The notes below the pieces were generated by a model, which was given only the letters and a program-made list of their open reading frames with translations, was not told the origin of the DNA and did no database searches. This document shows positions 16,541-24,616 of a stretch of DNA of 64,000 nt, piece by piece. The position numbers and the translations under genes are program-made. The DNA comes from Leucobacter sp. wl10 (GTDB taxonomy: Bacteria > Actinomycetota > Actinomycetes > Actinomycetales > Microbacteriaceae): positions 1-64,000 of the forward strand of contig NZ_KZ983990.1 in assembly GCF_003569785.1 (NCBI RefSeq). Reading direction: 5' to 3'. Position 1 is the first letter of the stretch; each line of letters opens with the position of its first letter.

Positions 16541-16624
16541 CGCCGAGAGCCCATCGAAGCACCGAGAGCCCATCGAAATCGCGCGATTTCGATGGGCTCT
16601 CGGCAGAAAGATGGGCTCTCGGCG
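16541..16624. repeat. Nested perfect palindrome, four copies of a 15-bp unit
   Basis: The core 16562-16603 is a perfect 42-bp palindrome without loop (arms 16562-16582 and 16583-16603). Outer arms CGCCGAGAGCCCATC (16541-16555) and its complement (16610-16624) repeat the same unit, giving four copies in the order forward, forward, reverse, reverse. It lies in the trmH/aspS divergent spacer and could extrude as a cruciform. Confidence 0.9.
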
Positions 16625-16677
16625 CGAGCGCGCCCGCCGCCGGCTTCGCTCGGGGCCGTCGGGGTCCGGCGGCCCAG

Positions 16678-16683
16678 TAGACT
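16678..16683 (+). promoter_or_regulatory. -10 box of aspS, leaderless
   Basis: TAGACT, 6-nt spacer, GTG at 16690. This spacing favours the GTG over the in-frame ATG at 16684, which would lie only 1 nt after the -10 box. Confidence 0.6.
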
Positions 16684-16689
16684 ATGCGG

Positions 16690-18033
16690 GTGACTGAGCG
16701 TGTATTGATCAAGGACCTCGCCGCCCGCGAGGACGGCCCCGTGCGTGTCTCCGGCTGGGTCGAGAGGGTGCGCGACCAGCGCTACGTGCAGTTCGTGGTG
16801 CTGCGCGACGAGAGCGGGGCGGTGCAGCTCGTCAACGGCGGCGTGCTGCGGGAGCCGGATCCGGAGAACCCGCGATCCGACGTCCTCGTGCCCCGCACCC
16901 GCACCATCAGCGAGCTCACGCACGGCACCTTCATCACGGTGGAGGGCGAGCTGCAGCACAACGAGCGCGTGAAGCTCGGCGGCGTCGAGATCCAGATCGA
17001 GCAGCTCGAGGTCGTCACGCGCGCGCTCCCGGACAACCCGATCGCCACCGACTCCGGCATCGACGCGCGCCTCGACTGGCGCTTCCTCGACCTGCGCCGC
17101 CCCGAGCAGCAACTCGTGTTCCGGGTGCAGACCACGTTCCTGCACGCGCTGCGCCAGGTGTGGGTGGAGCGCGGCTTCATCGAGATCCAGACCCCCAAGC
17201 TCATGGCCTCGGCCTCAGAGTCGCGCGCCGAGCTGTTCGAGGTCGAGTACTTCGAGGGCCGGGCATTCCTCGCGCAGAGCCCGCAGTTCTTCAAGCAGAT
17301 GGCGCAGGCCGCCGGCTTCGGCGGCATCTTCGAGGTGGGCCCGGCATTCCGCGCCGACCCCTCGTTCACGTCGCGCCACGCCACCGAGTTCACCTCCATC
17401 GACACCGAGCTCAGCTGGATCGACTCGCACGAGGACGTCATGGAGCTGCACGAGGAGCTCATCGTCGCCGGCCTCTCCGCGGTCAAGGAGAAGCACGGCG
17501 ACGAGCTGCAGAGGCTCTTCGGCGTCGAGGTCGAGGTGCCGTCGCGCCCGTTCCCGCGCATCCCCCTCGCCGAGGCGAAGGAGATCGTGAAGGCCGAGGG
17601 CTACGAGGTGCCCCGCGCCGACGCCGACATGGACCCGGAGGGCGAGCGCCGCATCGCCGCGCACGCCAAGAAGAAGTACGGCAGCGACTTCGTCTTCCTC
17701 ACCGACTACGACGCGTCGATCCGCCCGTTCTACCACATGCGCGACGCCGAGAACCCGCAGCTCACCAAGAGCTACGACCTCATCTACCGCGGCACCGAGA
17801 TCTCCACGGGCGCGCAGCGCGAGCACCGCATCGACATGCTCGAGGCGCAGGCCGTCGAGAAGGGCATGGACCCCAAGGAGCTCGACTTCTACCTCGACTT
17901 CTTCCGATACGGCGTGCCCCCGCACGGCGGCTTCGGCATGGGCCTGAACCGCGTGCTGATGCTCATGCTGCAGCAGTCCTCGATCCGGGAGGTCACCTAC
18001 CTGTTCAGGGGGCCCAACAGGCTGCTGCCGTAG
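16690..18033 (+). CDS. aspS: Aspartyl-tRNA synthetase, archaeal-size (non-discriminating) type
   Basis: A 447-aa class IIb synthetase with an N-terminal OB fold (VRVSGWVERVRDQRYVQFVVLRD) and a catalytic domain with motif 2 FEVGPAFRADPSFTSRHATEFTS and motif 3 GGFGMGLNRVLML. Bacterial AspRS is about 590 aa with a GAD insertion, which is absent here. The enzyme belongs to the short archaeal/eukaryal-like form, often non-discriminating, charging both tRNA-Asp and tRNA-Asn and depending on GatCAB for Asn-tRNA. That specificity is inferred. Start GTG 16690 from the -10 spacing; ATG 16684 would add two codons. Confidence 0.93.
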   Translation: MTERVLIKDLAAREDGPVRVSGWVERVRDQRYVQFVVLRDESGAVQLVNGGVLREPDPENPRSDVLVPRTRTISELTHGTFITVEGELQHNERVKLGGVEIQIEQLEVVTRALPDNPIATDSGIDARLDWRFLDLRRPEQQLVFRVQTTFLHALRQVWVERGFIEIQTPKLMASASESRAELFEVEYFEGRAFLAQSPQFFKQMAQAAGFGGIFEVGPAFRADPSFTSRHATEFTSIDTELSWIDSHEDVMELHEELIVAGLSAVKEKHGDELQRLFGVEVEVPSRPFPRIPLAEAKEIVKAEGYEVPRADADMDPEGERRIAAHAKKKYGSDFVFLTDYDASIRPFYHMRDAENPQLTKSYDLIYRGTEISTGAQREHRIDMLEAQAVEKGMDPKELDFYLDFFRYGVPPHGGFGMGLNRVLMLMLQQSSIREVTYLFRGPNRLLP

Positions 18034-18054
18034 GCCCCCACCCGGGCGACCGCC

Positions 18055-18933
18055 TCAGCCGAGATCCGAGACGGTGGCGAACACCGCGAGGTGGTCGCTC
18101 GGCCACTCGTTGCCGCGGTGATCCGGAATGAGCTCGGATCGGCCCTCGACGACCCGCAGCTCCGGCCCCGGGTCCTCGCCGGGAGTGCGCCCTCCCAGGT
18201 GCCCCGCCCTCTGCACGCGCAGATCCCGCACGAACACGAAGTCGATGCGATCACGCGGCTCCGACTCCGGGGGCTCGATCGGCGACCAGGTGGGGCCCGG
18301 CACCGCGACGGGATCGGGCCACGCCTCCCGGAACGCGTCGGCGAAACCCGCCTGCAGCAGCGTGTCGGTGCCGGCCCAGCGCGCCCCGCGCCGCACGACT
18401 GAGGAGCGCCCGGGCTGCGCCGACCAGTCGCCGGTCGCCGGCACGTTGAAGTCGCCGCCGACGATCACGGGAACCGCGCCCCGCTCGCGCACGAGCGCCT
18501 CGGTCGTGGCGACGATCCGCCCCGCCTGCTCCGCCCGGATGCGTTCGCCGATCAGCTCGTTCACCCGCTCGCCGTGCGGCTCACCCGCGTAGTACGGGCC
18601 GTAGTCGCGGTAGTCCAGGTGCACCGACCACGCGAGCGTCTCTCCCGCATCTGTGCCGACCAGCGCCGCGCACCCGTAGGCTCCGGTGTGCGTCTCGACC
18701 TCCCGCAGCGGCAGCGGCGAGCAGATCGCCGTGTCGGCGTTGCCGACCAGGTTCCACCCGAGCGCCGCCGCGAGCCGCTCCGCCGCGCCCACCGACTCCT
18801 GCACGAGCAGGACCGGCTGCGCCTCCCCGGCGAGATGCGTTCGGATCGCGTCGAGCTGCTTGCGGAGCGCGTCGTCCACCTGCTGCCCTCCGAACCAGAG
18901 ATTCCAACTGAGGACATGGATCGTTCCGGTCAT
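18055..18933 (-). CDS. Endonuclease/exonuclease/phosphatase (EEP) family protein
   Basis: A 292-aa DNase I-fold hydrolase. Metal/active-site blocks are LSWNLWFGG (Asn), LLVQESVG (Glu), HLDYRDYGPYYAG, IVGGDFNVPATGDW, RIDFVFVRD and the final SDHLAV His. The fold covers phosphodiesterases and sphingomyelinase- or inositol-type phosphatases. There is no signal peptide, so it is cytosolic. Its ATG overlaps the HAD gene by 4 bp at the end of an ABC import operon, so it probably acts on the imported phosphoester rather than on DNA. Confidence 0.85.
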   Translation of the reverse strand: MTGTIHVLSWNLWFGGQQVDDALRKQLDAIRTHLAGEAQPVLLVQESVGAAERLAAALGWNLVGNADTAICSPLPLREVETHTGAYGCAALVGTDAGETLAWSVHLDYRDYGPYYAGEPHGERVNELIGERIRAEQAGRIVATTEALVRERGAVPVIVGGDFNVPATGDWSAQPGRSSVVRRGARWAGTDTLLQAGFADAFREAWPDPVAVPGPTWSPIEPPESEPRDRIDFVFVRDLRVQRAGHLGGRTPGEDPGPELRVVEGRSELIPDHRGNEWPSDHLAVFATVSDLG

Positions 18934-19592
18934 TCGCGTGCTCCTATCGATACGGCCTCGCCCGGCGAGGCGAAGGGGGTGGAAGAGAGATCGTCGAGGT
19001 CGTCGAAGCTCCGGAGCCGGTAGTGGGCGCTGAGCTCGATCGGATCGGCCTGCACCCCGACGACGGTGGCGCCCGCGCGCATCCCCGCGAGGCAGCCCGC
19101 GGGCGAGTCTTCGAAGACGACGCACCGCGCGATGTCGACGCCGAGCCGGTCGGCCGCCAGGAGGTACGGCTGCGGGTCGGGCTTCGGCCGCTCCACGTCG
19201 TCGACCGTGAGCACGAGGGCGAAGTAGGGCAGCAGCCCCGTGCTGTCGAGCATGGGCAGCACCTCGCCGCGCCTCCCGTTGCTCACCACGGCGAACGGAA
19301 CCGAGGCGTGGTGACGACGGATGAAGTCGTACGCCCCCGGCATGGGCGAGACCCCTCCGCGGAGCCTCCCCTGATAGCGCCGGTCGATCTCCGCGGCGAG
19401 CACCGGGGCGCTCATTCCGAGCGTGGCGGCGAGGCGAAGGCTCGCGGCGTCGGTGGCGAGCCCCGCATACGCCTCCGCGCGGATCTCGACGCCCGCCTCG
19501 CGGGCGAGCTCGTCCAGGGCCTCCGTCCAGAGCGGCTCGGAGTTCACCAGCAGCCCGTCGCAGTCGAACAGCAGTGCCGCGACAGCGGTCAC
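18930..19592 (-). CDS. HAD-superfamily phosphatase (subfamily IA)
   Basis: A 220-aa HAD hydrolase. Motif I FDCDGLLVNSEP (nucleophile D10, acid D12), motif II VVSNGRR, and motifs III/IV KPDPQPYLLAADRLG and VVFEDSPAGCLAGMRAG are all present, with an alpha-helical cap of the beta-phosphoglucomutase/glycerol-phosphatase kind. The GTG start overlaps the ABC ATPase by 4 bp (GTGA). Placed between transporter and EEP genes, it should remove phosphate from the imported substrate or its product. Phosphonatase (PhnX) is an alternative but lacks support. Confidence 0.9.
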   Translation of the reverse strand: MTAVAALLFDCDGLLVNSEPLWTEALDELAREAGVEIRAEAYAGLATDAASLRLAATLGMSAPVLAAEIDRRYQGRLRGGVSPMPGAYDFIRRHHASVPFAVVSNGRRGEVLPMLDSTGLLPYFALVLTVDDVERPKPDPQPYLLAADRLGVDIARCVVFEDSPAGCLAGMRAGATVVGVQADPIELSAHYRLRSFDDLDDLSSTPFASPGEAVSIGARE

Positions 19593-20707
19593 CGGCTCCC
19601 TCCCGCAGCAGCCGCGGGAACGCGCAGCGCGATGTCGCCATCGGCGCGCACGTGCACTCGCGTGCCGGGGTGCATCTCGCCGTCCACGCCGGCGGCGACC
19701 TGCGAGTGCAGCTCGATGCCGCCCAGCGTCGCCACGATCCGGGTCGTCTCTCCGGCGTAGGTGCGTTCGACGACCACCGCCTCGCCCGTCTCGTCCGGCA
19801 GCAGACTCAGGTGCTCGGGCCGCACGAAGATCACGTCGGCGCCCGCGGCGGCGGTCCGGGCGGAGCCGCTGCCCGCGGCGGGCACCATCCCCCCGGTCCA
19901 CTCGCGCGGGACGGGGATCTCGCTCACGGTGCCGACGAAGCGCGCGACGAAGGGCGTGGCCGGGTGCTCGTACACCTCCCGGGGCGGAGCGATCTGCTCG
20001 ATCGCCCCCGCGCTCATCACCGCGATGCGGTCGGAGATGGCGAGCGCCTCCGCCTGATCGTGGGTCACGAACAGCATCGTGCTGCCCAGTCGCTGCTGCA
20101 GCGCCCGGATCTCGGTGCGCAGGCGGCTCCGCACCGAGGCGTCGAGCGCCGAGAGCGGCTCGTCCAGCAGCATCACCGCCGGGCGCACCGCGAGGGCGCG
20201 CGCCAGGGCCACCCGCTGCTGCTGCCCGCCGGAGAGCTGATGCGGGTACCGGTCGCCGAACCCGTCGAGCCCGCACAGCTCGAGCAGTTCGTCGATGCGC
20301 TGCGTCCGCTCGGCCTTCCGCAGCTTCAGGATGCGCAGCCCGTAGTCGACATTGCCCGCGACGCTGAGGTTCGGGAACAGGCTGTACGACTGGAACACCA
20401 TCCCGATGTCCCGCCGGTGGGCGGCGAGGGCGTCCACCCGCCTGCCGTCGAGCATCACCTCACCCGCGTCGGGGTGCTCGAATCCGGCGAGCAGTCGCAG
20501 CGTGGTCGTCTTGCCGCAGCCGGAGGGGCCGAGCAGTGTCACCAGTTCGCCGCGGAAGATATCGAGGTCGAGGCCCGGCAGGATCGTGGTGTGCTTGAAC
20601 GACTTGCGCACGCCGCGGAACTGCACGGCGACCTCGCGCGTCTCGTGCGCGTCGGCCGCGGATGCCGTGGTTGAACGGGTGTCTTCGGGGCTCATGGTCT
20701 GGCTCAT
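19589..20707 (-). CDS. ABC importer ATP-binding protein (PotA/FbpC type)
   Basis: A 372-aa ATPase: Walker A GPSGCGKTT (res 60-68), Q-loop VFQSYSLFPNL, signature LSGGQQQRVALARAL, Walker B LLDEPLSALD, H-loop VTHDQAEALA, then a C-terminal TOBE region (FVRPEHLSLL onward). This layout is that of spermidine/putrescine, iron and aminoethylphosphonate importers. ATG 20707 overlaps the permease stop by 4 bp; a second ATG four codons on is an alternative. An acidic, Thr/Ser-rich N-terminal tail of about 25 aa is unusual for the family. Confidence 0.94.
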   Translation of the reverse strand: MSQTMSPEDTRSTTASAADAHETREVAVQFRGVRKSFKHTTILPGLDLDIFRGELVTLLGPSGCGKTTTLRLLAGFEHPDAGEVMLDGRRVDALAAHRRDIGMVFQSYSLFPNLSVAGNVDYGLRILKLRKAERTQRIDELLELCGLDGFGDRYPHQLSGGQQQRVALARALAVRPAVMLLDEPLSALDASVRSRLRTEIRALQQRLGSTMLFVTHDQAEALAISDRIAVMSAGAIEQIAPPREVYEHPATPFVARFVGTVSEIPVPREWTGGMVPAAGSGSARTAAAGADVIFVRPEHLSLLPDETGEAVVVERTYAGETTRIVATLGGIELHSQVAAGVDGEMHPGTRVHVRADGDIALRVPAAAAGGSR

Positions 20708-21612
20708 ACGAGCGCCTCCTCTCTGGTGGCGGTGGGGGACGGGGCGGGCGCCGCTTCGGAGCGGATCCCGACGGGCGGTCTCGCGCGACCGGCGCGACCG
20801 GCGCGACCCGCCGCGACGGTCGCCAGGATGAGGAGCAGCCAGGTGAGCGCGGTGCTCATCAGGCTGAGCGCGATGGATCCGCGGAAATCCTGCGACGAGT
20901 TCACGAAGATCCACACCGGCAACGTCTGCTGGTTGAGCGTCGCGGCAACCGTGAACTCGCCGATCGACAGCGCGATGGCGAAGAAGGAGCTGTACATGAC
21001 CGGTTGCTTGAGGCTCGGGATCACGATCCTGACGAGCGTGCGGAAGGTGTTGCCGCCGAGGCTCTGGGAGGCTTCGAAGAAGCTCTTCAGCGGCAGCGTG
21101 CGCAGCCCCGAGTCCAGCGCCCGGAAGGCGAACGGCAGGCACAGCACCGTGTAGGTGCCGATGAGCAGGATCGGGAAGTCGGTGTTCTGCAGCGCCTGGC
21201 TGATCGAGCTCTGCCAGCTGCCCCGCCCCTGCTGCGCGCCCCAGCGCAGCATCGCGACGATGCCCGCCGCGAGCGCGATGGTGGGCACGACCAGGGGGAT
21301 CGTCGTGATCGTCTCGATCACGGGCCGCCAGCCCGGCCGCCACACGTGCACCACGATCAGTATCGGCAGCAGCGTGCCGAGCATCAGCACCACCGTGCCC
21401 ACCGTGATCACCGCGGTCACGGAGAGGGCGCGCCCCAGCGAGGACTCCAGCTCGGTGAGGGCTGACAGTCCGTCGAGCGTGAACGCGCCGTCGTTGCGGG
21501 TGAACGCGTAGGAGACGCTGAAGAGCAGGGGCAGCACGGCGCCGAGCAGGGCGACCCCGACCGCGGCCCATCCGGCGGCCCGCACCGTGCGGTCGGCTAG
21601 CGAGCGACCCAT
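20704..21612 (-). CDS. ABC importer permease 2
   Basis: A 302-aa inner-membrane permease of the binding-protein-dependent type (six TM) with the EAA loop FFEASQSLGGNTFRTLVRIVIPSLKQP. It forms a heterodimer with permease 1. Start ATG 21612 lies inside the end of permease 1 (16-bp overlap). The long GC-rich upstream extension of the frame has no permease character. The C-terminal tail is Ala/Gly/Arg-rich. Confidence 0.93.
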   Translation of the reverse strand: MGRSLADRTVRAAGWAAVGVALLGAVLPLLFSVSYAFTRNDGAFTLDGLSALTELESSLGRALSVTAVITVGTVVLMLGTLLPILIVVHVWRPGWRPVIETITTIPLVVPTIALAAGIVAMLRWGAQQGRGSWQSSISQALQNTDFPILLIGTYTVLCLPFAFRALDSGLRTLPLKSFFEASQSLGGNTFRTLVRIVIPSLKQPVMYSSFFAIALSIGEFTVAATLNQQTLPVWIFVNSSQDFRGSIALSLMSTALTWLLLILATVAAGRAGRAGRARPPVGIRSEAAPAPSPTATREEALV

Positions 21613-22496
21613 CTCGTTCCTCTCTGCTGCAGTTTGGTGGATGCGAAGAGCGTGACGACGGCGACCAGCACCATCAGCAGGCCGAGCGCCATCGCGGTTC
21701 CCTCCCGGCCCGATGCGGCGCCGCCCGAGAGCTGGTTCGAGATCGTGAGCGGCACCAGCGGGAACCCTCCCGTGCTGAGCAGCACGGCCGGGGAGGCGTA
21801 GGTCGCGAACGCCGCCCCGATGAGCAGCACCCATGCGCCGACGATGCTCGGCAGGGCGACGGGGATCCCGACGCGCAGCCAGAACCGCACCCGGCCGCCG
21901 CCCAGCGCCTGGGAGGCCTGGATCCACGAGTCCTTGATGCCCTTGAACGCGGGCAGGATGACGAGCACCATCGTCGGCACGAGGAAGTACTGATACATGA
22001 TCACGAGTCCCTGCCAGCTGTACAGGGTGAACCCGAGCTCGCCGAGCCCGAGCAGCCCGGTGATGACCCCCGTGTTGCCGAGCATGACGATGAACGAGAA
22101 GGCGAGCATGATGCCGCCCGAGTCGGCGAGCACGCTCGAGATCACCGGGACCGCGGCGTCGAGCGCGCGGCTGTTCAGCTGACTGATGAGGAAGGCCAGC
22201 GCGCCGCCCAGGATCGCGGCGACGGTCGCGGAGACGAGGCTCACCTTCACGCTGTTGGCGATGGCGGTGAAGTTCGTGCCGGTGAGGGAGTCCTGGAAGT
22301 TGCCGAGACCGAGGCTGCTCTCGCCCTCCTCGACCACCTGGAACGCCACGAGTGCCATCCCCACCACGGGAACCGCGAAGAAGAGCGCCACGAGCAGGAA
22401 GAAGGGGAATGAGGCGAAGACCACGGGCCCGTTCACCCGCGCGGGGCCGCGGGTGAACGGGGCGCCCGGGGCCCGCGCGGTGCGCGACGCGGTCAC
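21597..22496 (-). CDS. ABC importer permease 1
   Basis: A 299-aa permease with six TM segments and EAA loop WIQASQALGGGRVRFWLRVGIPVALPS. It is paired with permease 2. The GTG start overlaps the binding-protein stop by 4 bp (GTGA). The N-terminus (about 25 aa before the first TM) is Arg/Pro-rich. Fold and loop match the PotB/CysTW group. Confidence 0.93.
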   Translation of the reverse strand: MTASRTARAPGAPFTRGPARVNGPVVFASFPFFLLVALFFAVPVVGMALVAFQVVEEGESSLGLGNFQDSLTGTNFTAIANSVKVSLVSATVAAILGGALAFLISQLNSRALDAAVPVISSVLADSGGIMLAFSFIVMLGNTGVITGLLGLGELGFTLYSWQGLVIMYQYFLVPTMVLVILPAFKGIKDSWIQASQALGGGRVRFWLRVGIPVALPSIVGAWVLLIGAAFATYASPAVLLSTGGFPLVPLTISNQLSGGAASGREGTAMALGLLMVLVAVVTLFASTKLQQRGTRWVAR

Positions 22497-23650
22497 TGCC
22501 CCGCGACCGCGCTCATCCAGCGCTCGGAGACCACGGCCTGCGCCGCATCCCGCTGCTGGATGGAGGGGAGGGGGTCTTCGCCGCTGCCCTTGGGAAGGGC
22601 GGCGACCAGGGCCTCGTCGGCCGTTCCCGCCTCGGTCATCGCCGGGAGCCGGACGGGGGACACGAAGCCCTCGAGCAGCAGGTTCTGCCCCTCGTCGCTG
22701 AAGAGGAACTCGTAGAACAGCCGCGCCACCGCCGGGTTGGGGGCGTCCGCGTTGATGGAGGCCGCGTAGAAGGAGCTCACCGTGCCGTCCTCGGGGAGGG
22801 CGATGGTGAAGTCGATCCCGGACTTCTTGAGCTGTGCCGCCTGGGGCAGCATCAGGTAGTCCCAGTTGAGCACGATCGGGGTCTCACCGGTCTCGATGGT
22901 GCCGAGCGAGTGCTCGACCTGCAGCAGGTTGCCCGACTTGCTGAGCTGCTGGAAGTAGTCGATGCCGGGGCCGATGTCGTCGAGGCTGCCGCCTGTGGCC
23001 AGCGCCGCCGCGTAGACCGTCATGAACGAGCTCTCGCCCTGCGTGGGATCGCCCGGGATGGCGATGGAGTTCTTGTACTGCGGCTCGAGCAGCTCGGCGA
23101 AGCTGGTCGGGCAGTCCTTGATGCGGCTGGTGTCGCAACCGATGGCGATGCTGCCGCCGAGGTGGTTGATCCACTGGTTCGAGGCGGAGCGCTTCTCGGC
23201 GGGGATGTCGTCGATGGTCTGCGGGGTGTACTCGGCGAGCAGGCCCTCCTTCGCCGCGCCCTCCGCGAAGGATACGCCGGTGTCGAGGTAGTCCAGCGAG
23301 GTGTCCTGCCCCACCCGGTTCTTCACGGCGTTGATCAGGTCCTGGCTGGAGCCCATCGAGGTGTCGTTGACGATCTCGATGCCGTACTTCTCGCTGAACG
23401 CCTGGAGCAGACCGCCGTAGTTGGCCCAGTCCTCGTACAGGCCCATGGTGTTGAGGGTTCCCTCCGCCTGGGCGGCCTTGATGAGCGCGTCCATCCCGCC
23501 GCCCTCCTCGGCCGAGGTGACGGTGCTCCAGTCGACGCCCCCCGAGGTCGCGGCGCCTCCCGACGCCGGCGAGCTCGCGCATCCCGTGATCAGCACTGCC
23601 GCTGCGGCGAGGCCGCTCACGACCGCGAGCCTGCGTACCCGTGTGTTCAT
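22493..23650 (-). CDS. ABC importer substrate-binding lipoprotein (family 1)
   Basis: A 385-aa lipoprotein. A 20-residue signal ends in the lipobox LITGC (lipidated C24), then a Ser/Gly linker and a type-II periplasmic-binding fold (LNTMGLYEDWANYGG, EIVNDTSMGSSQDLINAVKN, IVLNWDYLMLPQA, ARLFYEFLFSDEGQNLL). The family binds iron, polyamines, thiamine, phosphonates or phosphosugars. The ligand cannot be read from sequence, but downstream phosphatases suggest a phosphorylated one. AAAGGA lies 5 nt before the ATG. It heads a six-gene coupled operon opposite a GntR gene. Confidence 0.93.
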   Translation of the reverse strand: MNTRVRRLAVVSGLAAAAVLITGCASSPASGGAATSGGVDWSTVTSAEEGGGMDALIKAAQAEGTLNTMGLYEDWANYGGLLQAFSEKYGIEIVNDTSMGSSQDLINAVKNRVGQDTSLDYLDTGVSFAEGAAKEGLLAEYTPQTIDDIPAEKRSASNQWINHLGGSIAIGCDTSRIKDCPTSFAELLEPQYKNSIAIPGDPTQGESSFMTVYAAALATGGSLDDIGPGIDYFQQLSKSGNLLQVEHSLGTIETGETPIVLNWDYLMLPQAAQLKKSGIDFTIALPEDGTVSSFYAASINADAPNPAVARLFYEFLFSDEGQNLLLEGFVSPVRLPAMTEAGTADEALVAALPKGSGEDPLPSIQQRDAAQAVVSERWMSAVAGQ

Positions 23651-23688
23651 GATGTCCTTTCAGAGGTGCCCGGATTCGACATCTCAAA

Positions 23689-23702
23689 GTTCACCAGTGA
23701 AC
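23689..23702. promoter_or_regulatory. Putative GntR operator
   Basis: GTTCAC-CA-GTGAAC, a 14-bp inverted repeat 39 bp before the binding-protein start and 128 bp before the GntR start. It is the only strong palindrome in the divergent spacer. Size and shape suit a GntR/UTRA dimer. Confidence 0.5.
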
Positions 23703-23829
23703 ATCGACTTCCTCGTGGCCGGAGGGTAGCCGGTCGGTGAATATCCGCCGTGTTCGGTCACCCGGTACGGGGGAGGTACGGTGGGGCGTGCAGAGTAGAC
23801 TCATTCGTCGGCTGGAGAGTGGGAGGCCC

Positions 23830-24576
23830 GTGAACCAGACGGAACGCATCGCGGAGACCATCCGCGCGGAGATATCCGAGGGGCGCTGGCCGGTCGGGAT
23901 GAAGCTTCCGAGCGAGAAGGCCCTCAGCGAGCGCTTCCGGGTCACCCCCGGTACGGTCCGCATCGCGTTGCGCACCCTCGTCGAAGAGGGCAGCATCGAC
24001 GGCACCCGGGGCGCGCGGAAGACCGTGATAGGCACCCCGGCGCCCCCCGAGCCCTTCGATCAGTTCCGCAGCTTCGCGCAGTGGGCGATCCAGCAGCAGC
24101 GGGTGCCGGGCGGGATCGTGCGCAGCAAGGCGTGGGTCGCGGGCGATCCCGCCGACGCCGAGAACCTCGGCGTCGAAGCCGGCGCGAACGTCCTGCGGAT
24201 CGTGCGCCTGCGCACCCTCGACGGCGAGCCGGTCATGATCGAGAGGACCCACTACCGCGAGGCCGTGGGGCGAGCGGTCGAGCAGCTCTCCGATGACTGC
24301 CCCTCGGTCACCGTCGCCCTCGCCGAGAACCCCGGCATCATCTTCGCCAGGGCTCAGCACGTCTTCGCCGCGACGGCGGCCTCCGCCGAGGACGCCGCGA
24401 TGCTCGACGTCTCGCCGGGCACGCCGCTGCTCTCGCACCGGAGGATCAGCCTCGACCGCAGGGGGGTGCCGCTCGAGTGGTCCGAGGACCGCTATCGGGC
24501 CGACGTGATCGGAGTCGCGGTGGGCAACTCGTGGGCGGTCAACCCCCTGCGCTGGGTGACCGACCCCGGCGGCTGA
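23830..24576 (+). CDS. GntR-family regulator with UTRA domain
   Basis: A 248-aa HutC-subfamily repressor. The winged HTH is at res 5-70 (RIAETIRAEISEGRWPVGMK, LPSEKALSERFRVTPGTVRIAL) and the UTRA ligand domain at about 85-235 (VLRIVRLRTLDGEPVMIERTHY; LLSHRRISLDRRGVPLEWSEDRY). UTRA proteins sense small metabolites such as sugar phosphates or phosphonates. It is divergent from the ABC/HAD/EEP operon and should regulate it. GTG 23830 has GGGAGG just upstream and a TAGACT -10 at 23796-23801. An in-frame GTG at 23788 is the alternative. Confidence 0.92.
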   Translation: MNQTERIAETIRAEISEGRWPVGMKLPSEKALSERFRVTPGTVRIALRTLVEEGSIDGTRGARKTVIGTPAPPEPFDQFRSFAQWAIQQQRVPGGIVRSKAWVAGDPADAENLGVEAGANVLRIVRLRTLDGEPVMIERTHYREAVGRAVEQLSDDCPSVTVALAENPGIIFARAQHVFAATAASAEDAAMLDVSPGTPLLSHRRISLDRRGVPLEWSEDRYRADVIGVAVGNSWAVNPLRWVTDPGG

Positions 24577-24616
24577 CGGCTCGCGCCGGGACGCCGGGCA
24601 TCACGCCGCCTCCCCC

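Noticed and set aside
16690-18033. aspS as asparaginyl-tRNA synthetase or lysS
   Set aside because: Motif 2 FRADPSFTSRHATEFTS and the OB fold fit AspRS; AsnRS and LysRS signatures are absent.
18930-19592. HAD protein as phosphonoacetaldehyde hydrolase (PhnX)
   Set aside because: Motif I and cap look like beta-phosphoglucomutase/glycerol-phosphatase types, and no phosphonate transaminase (phnW) is nearby.
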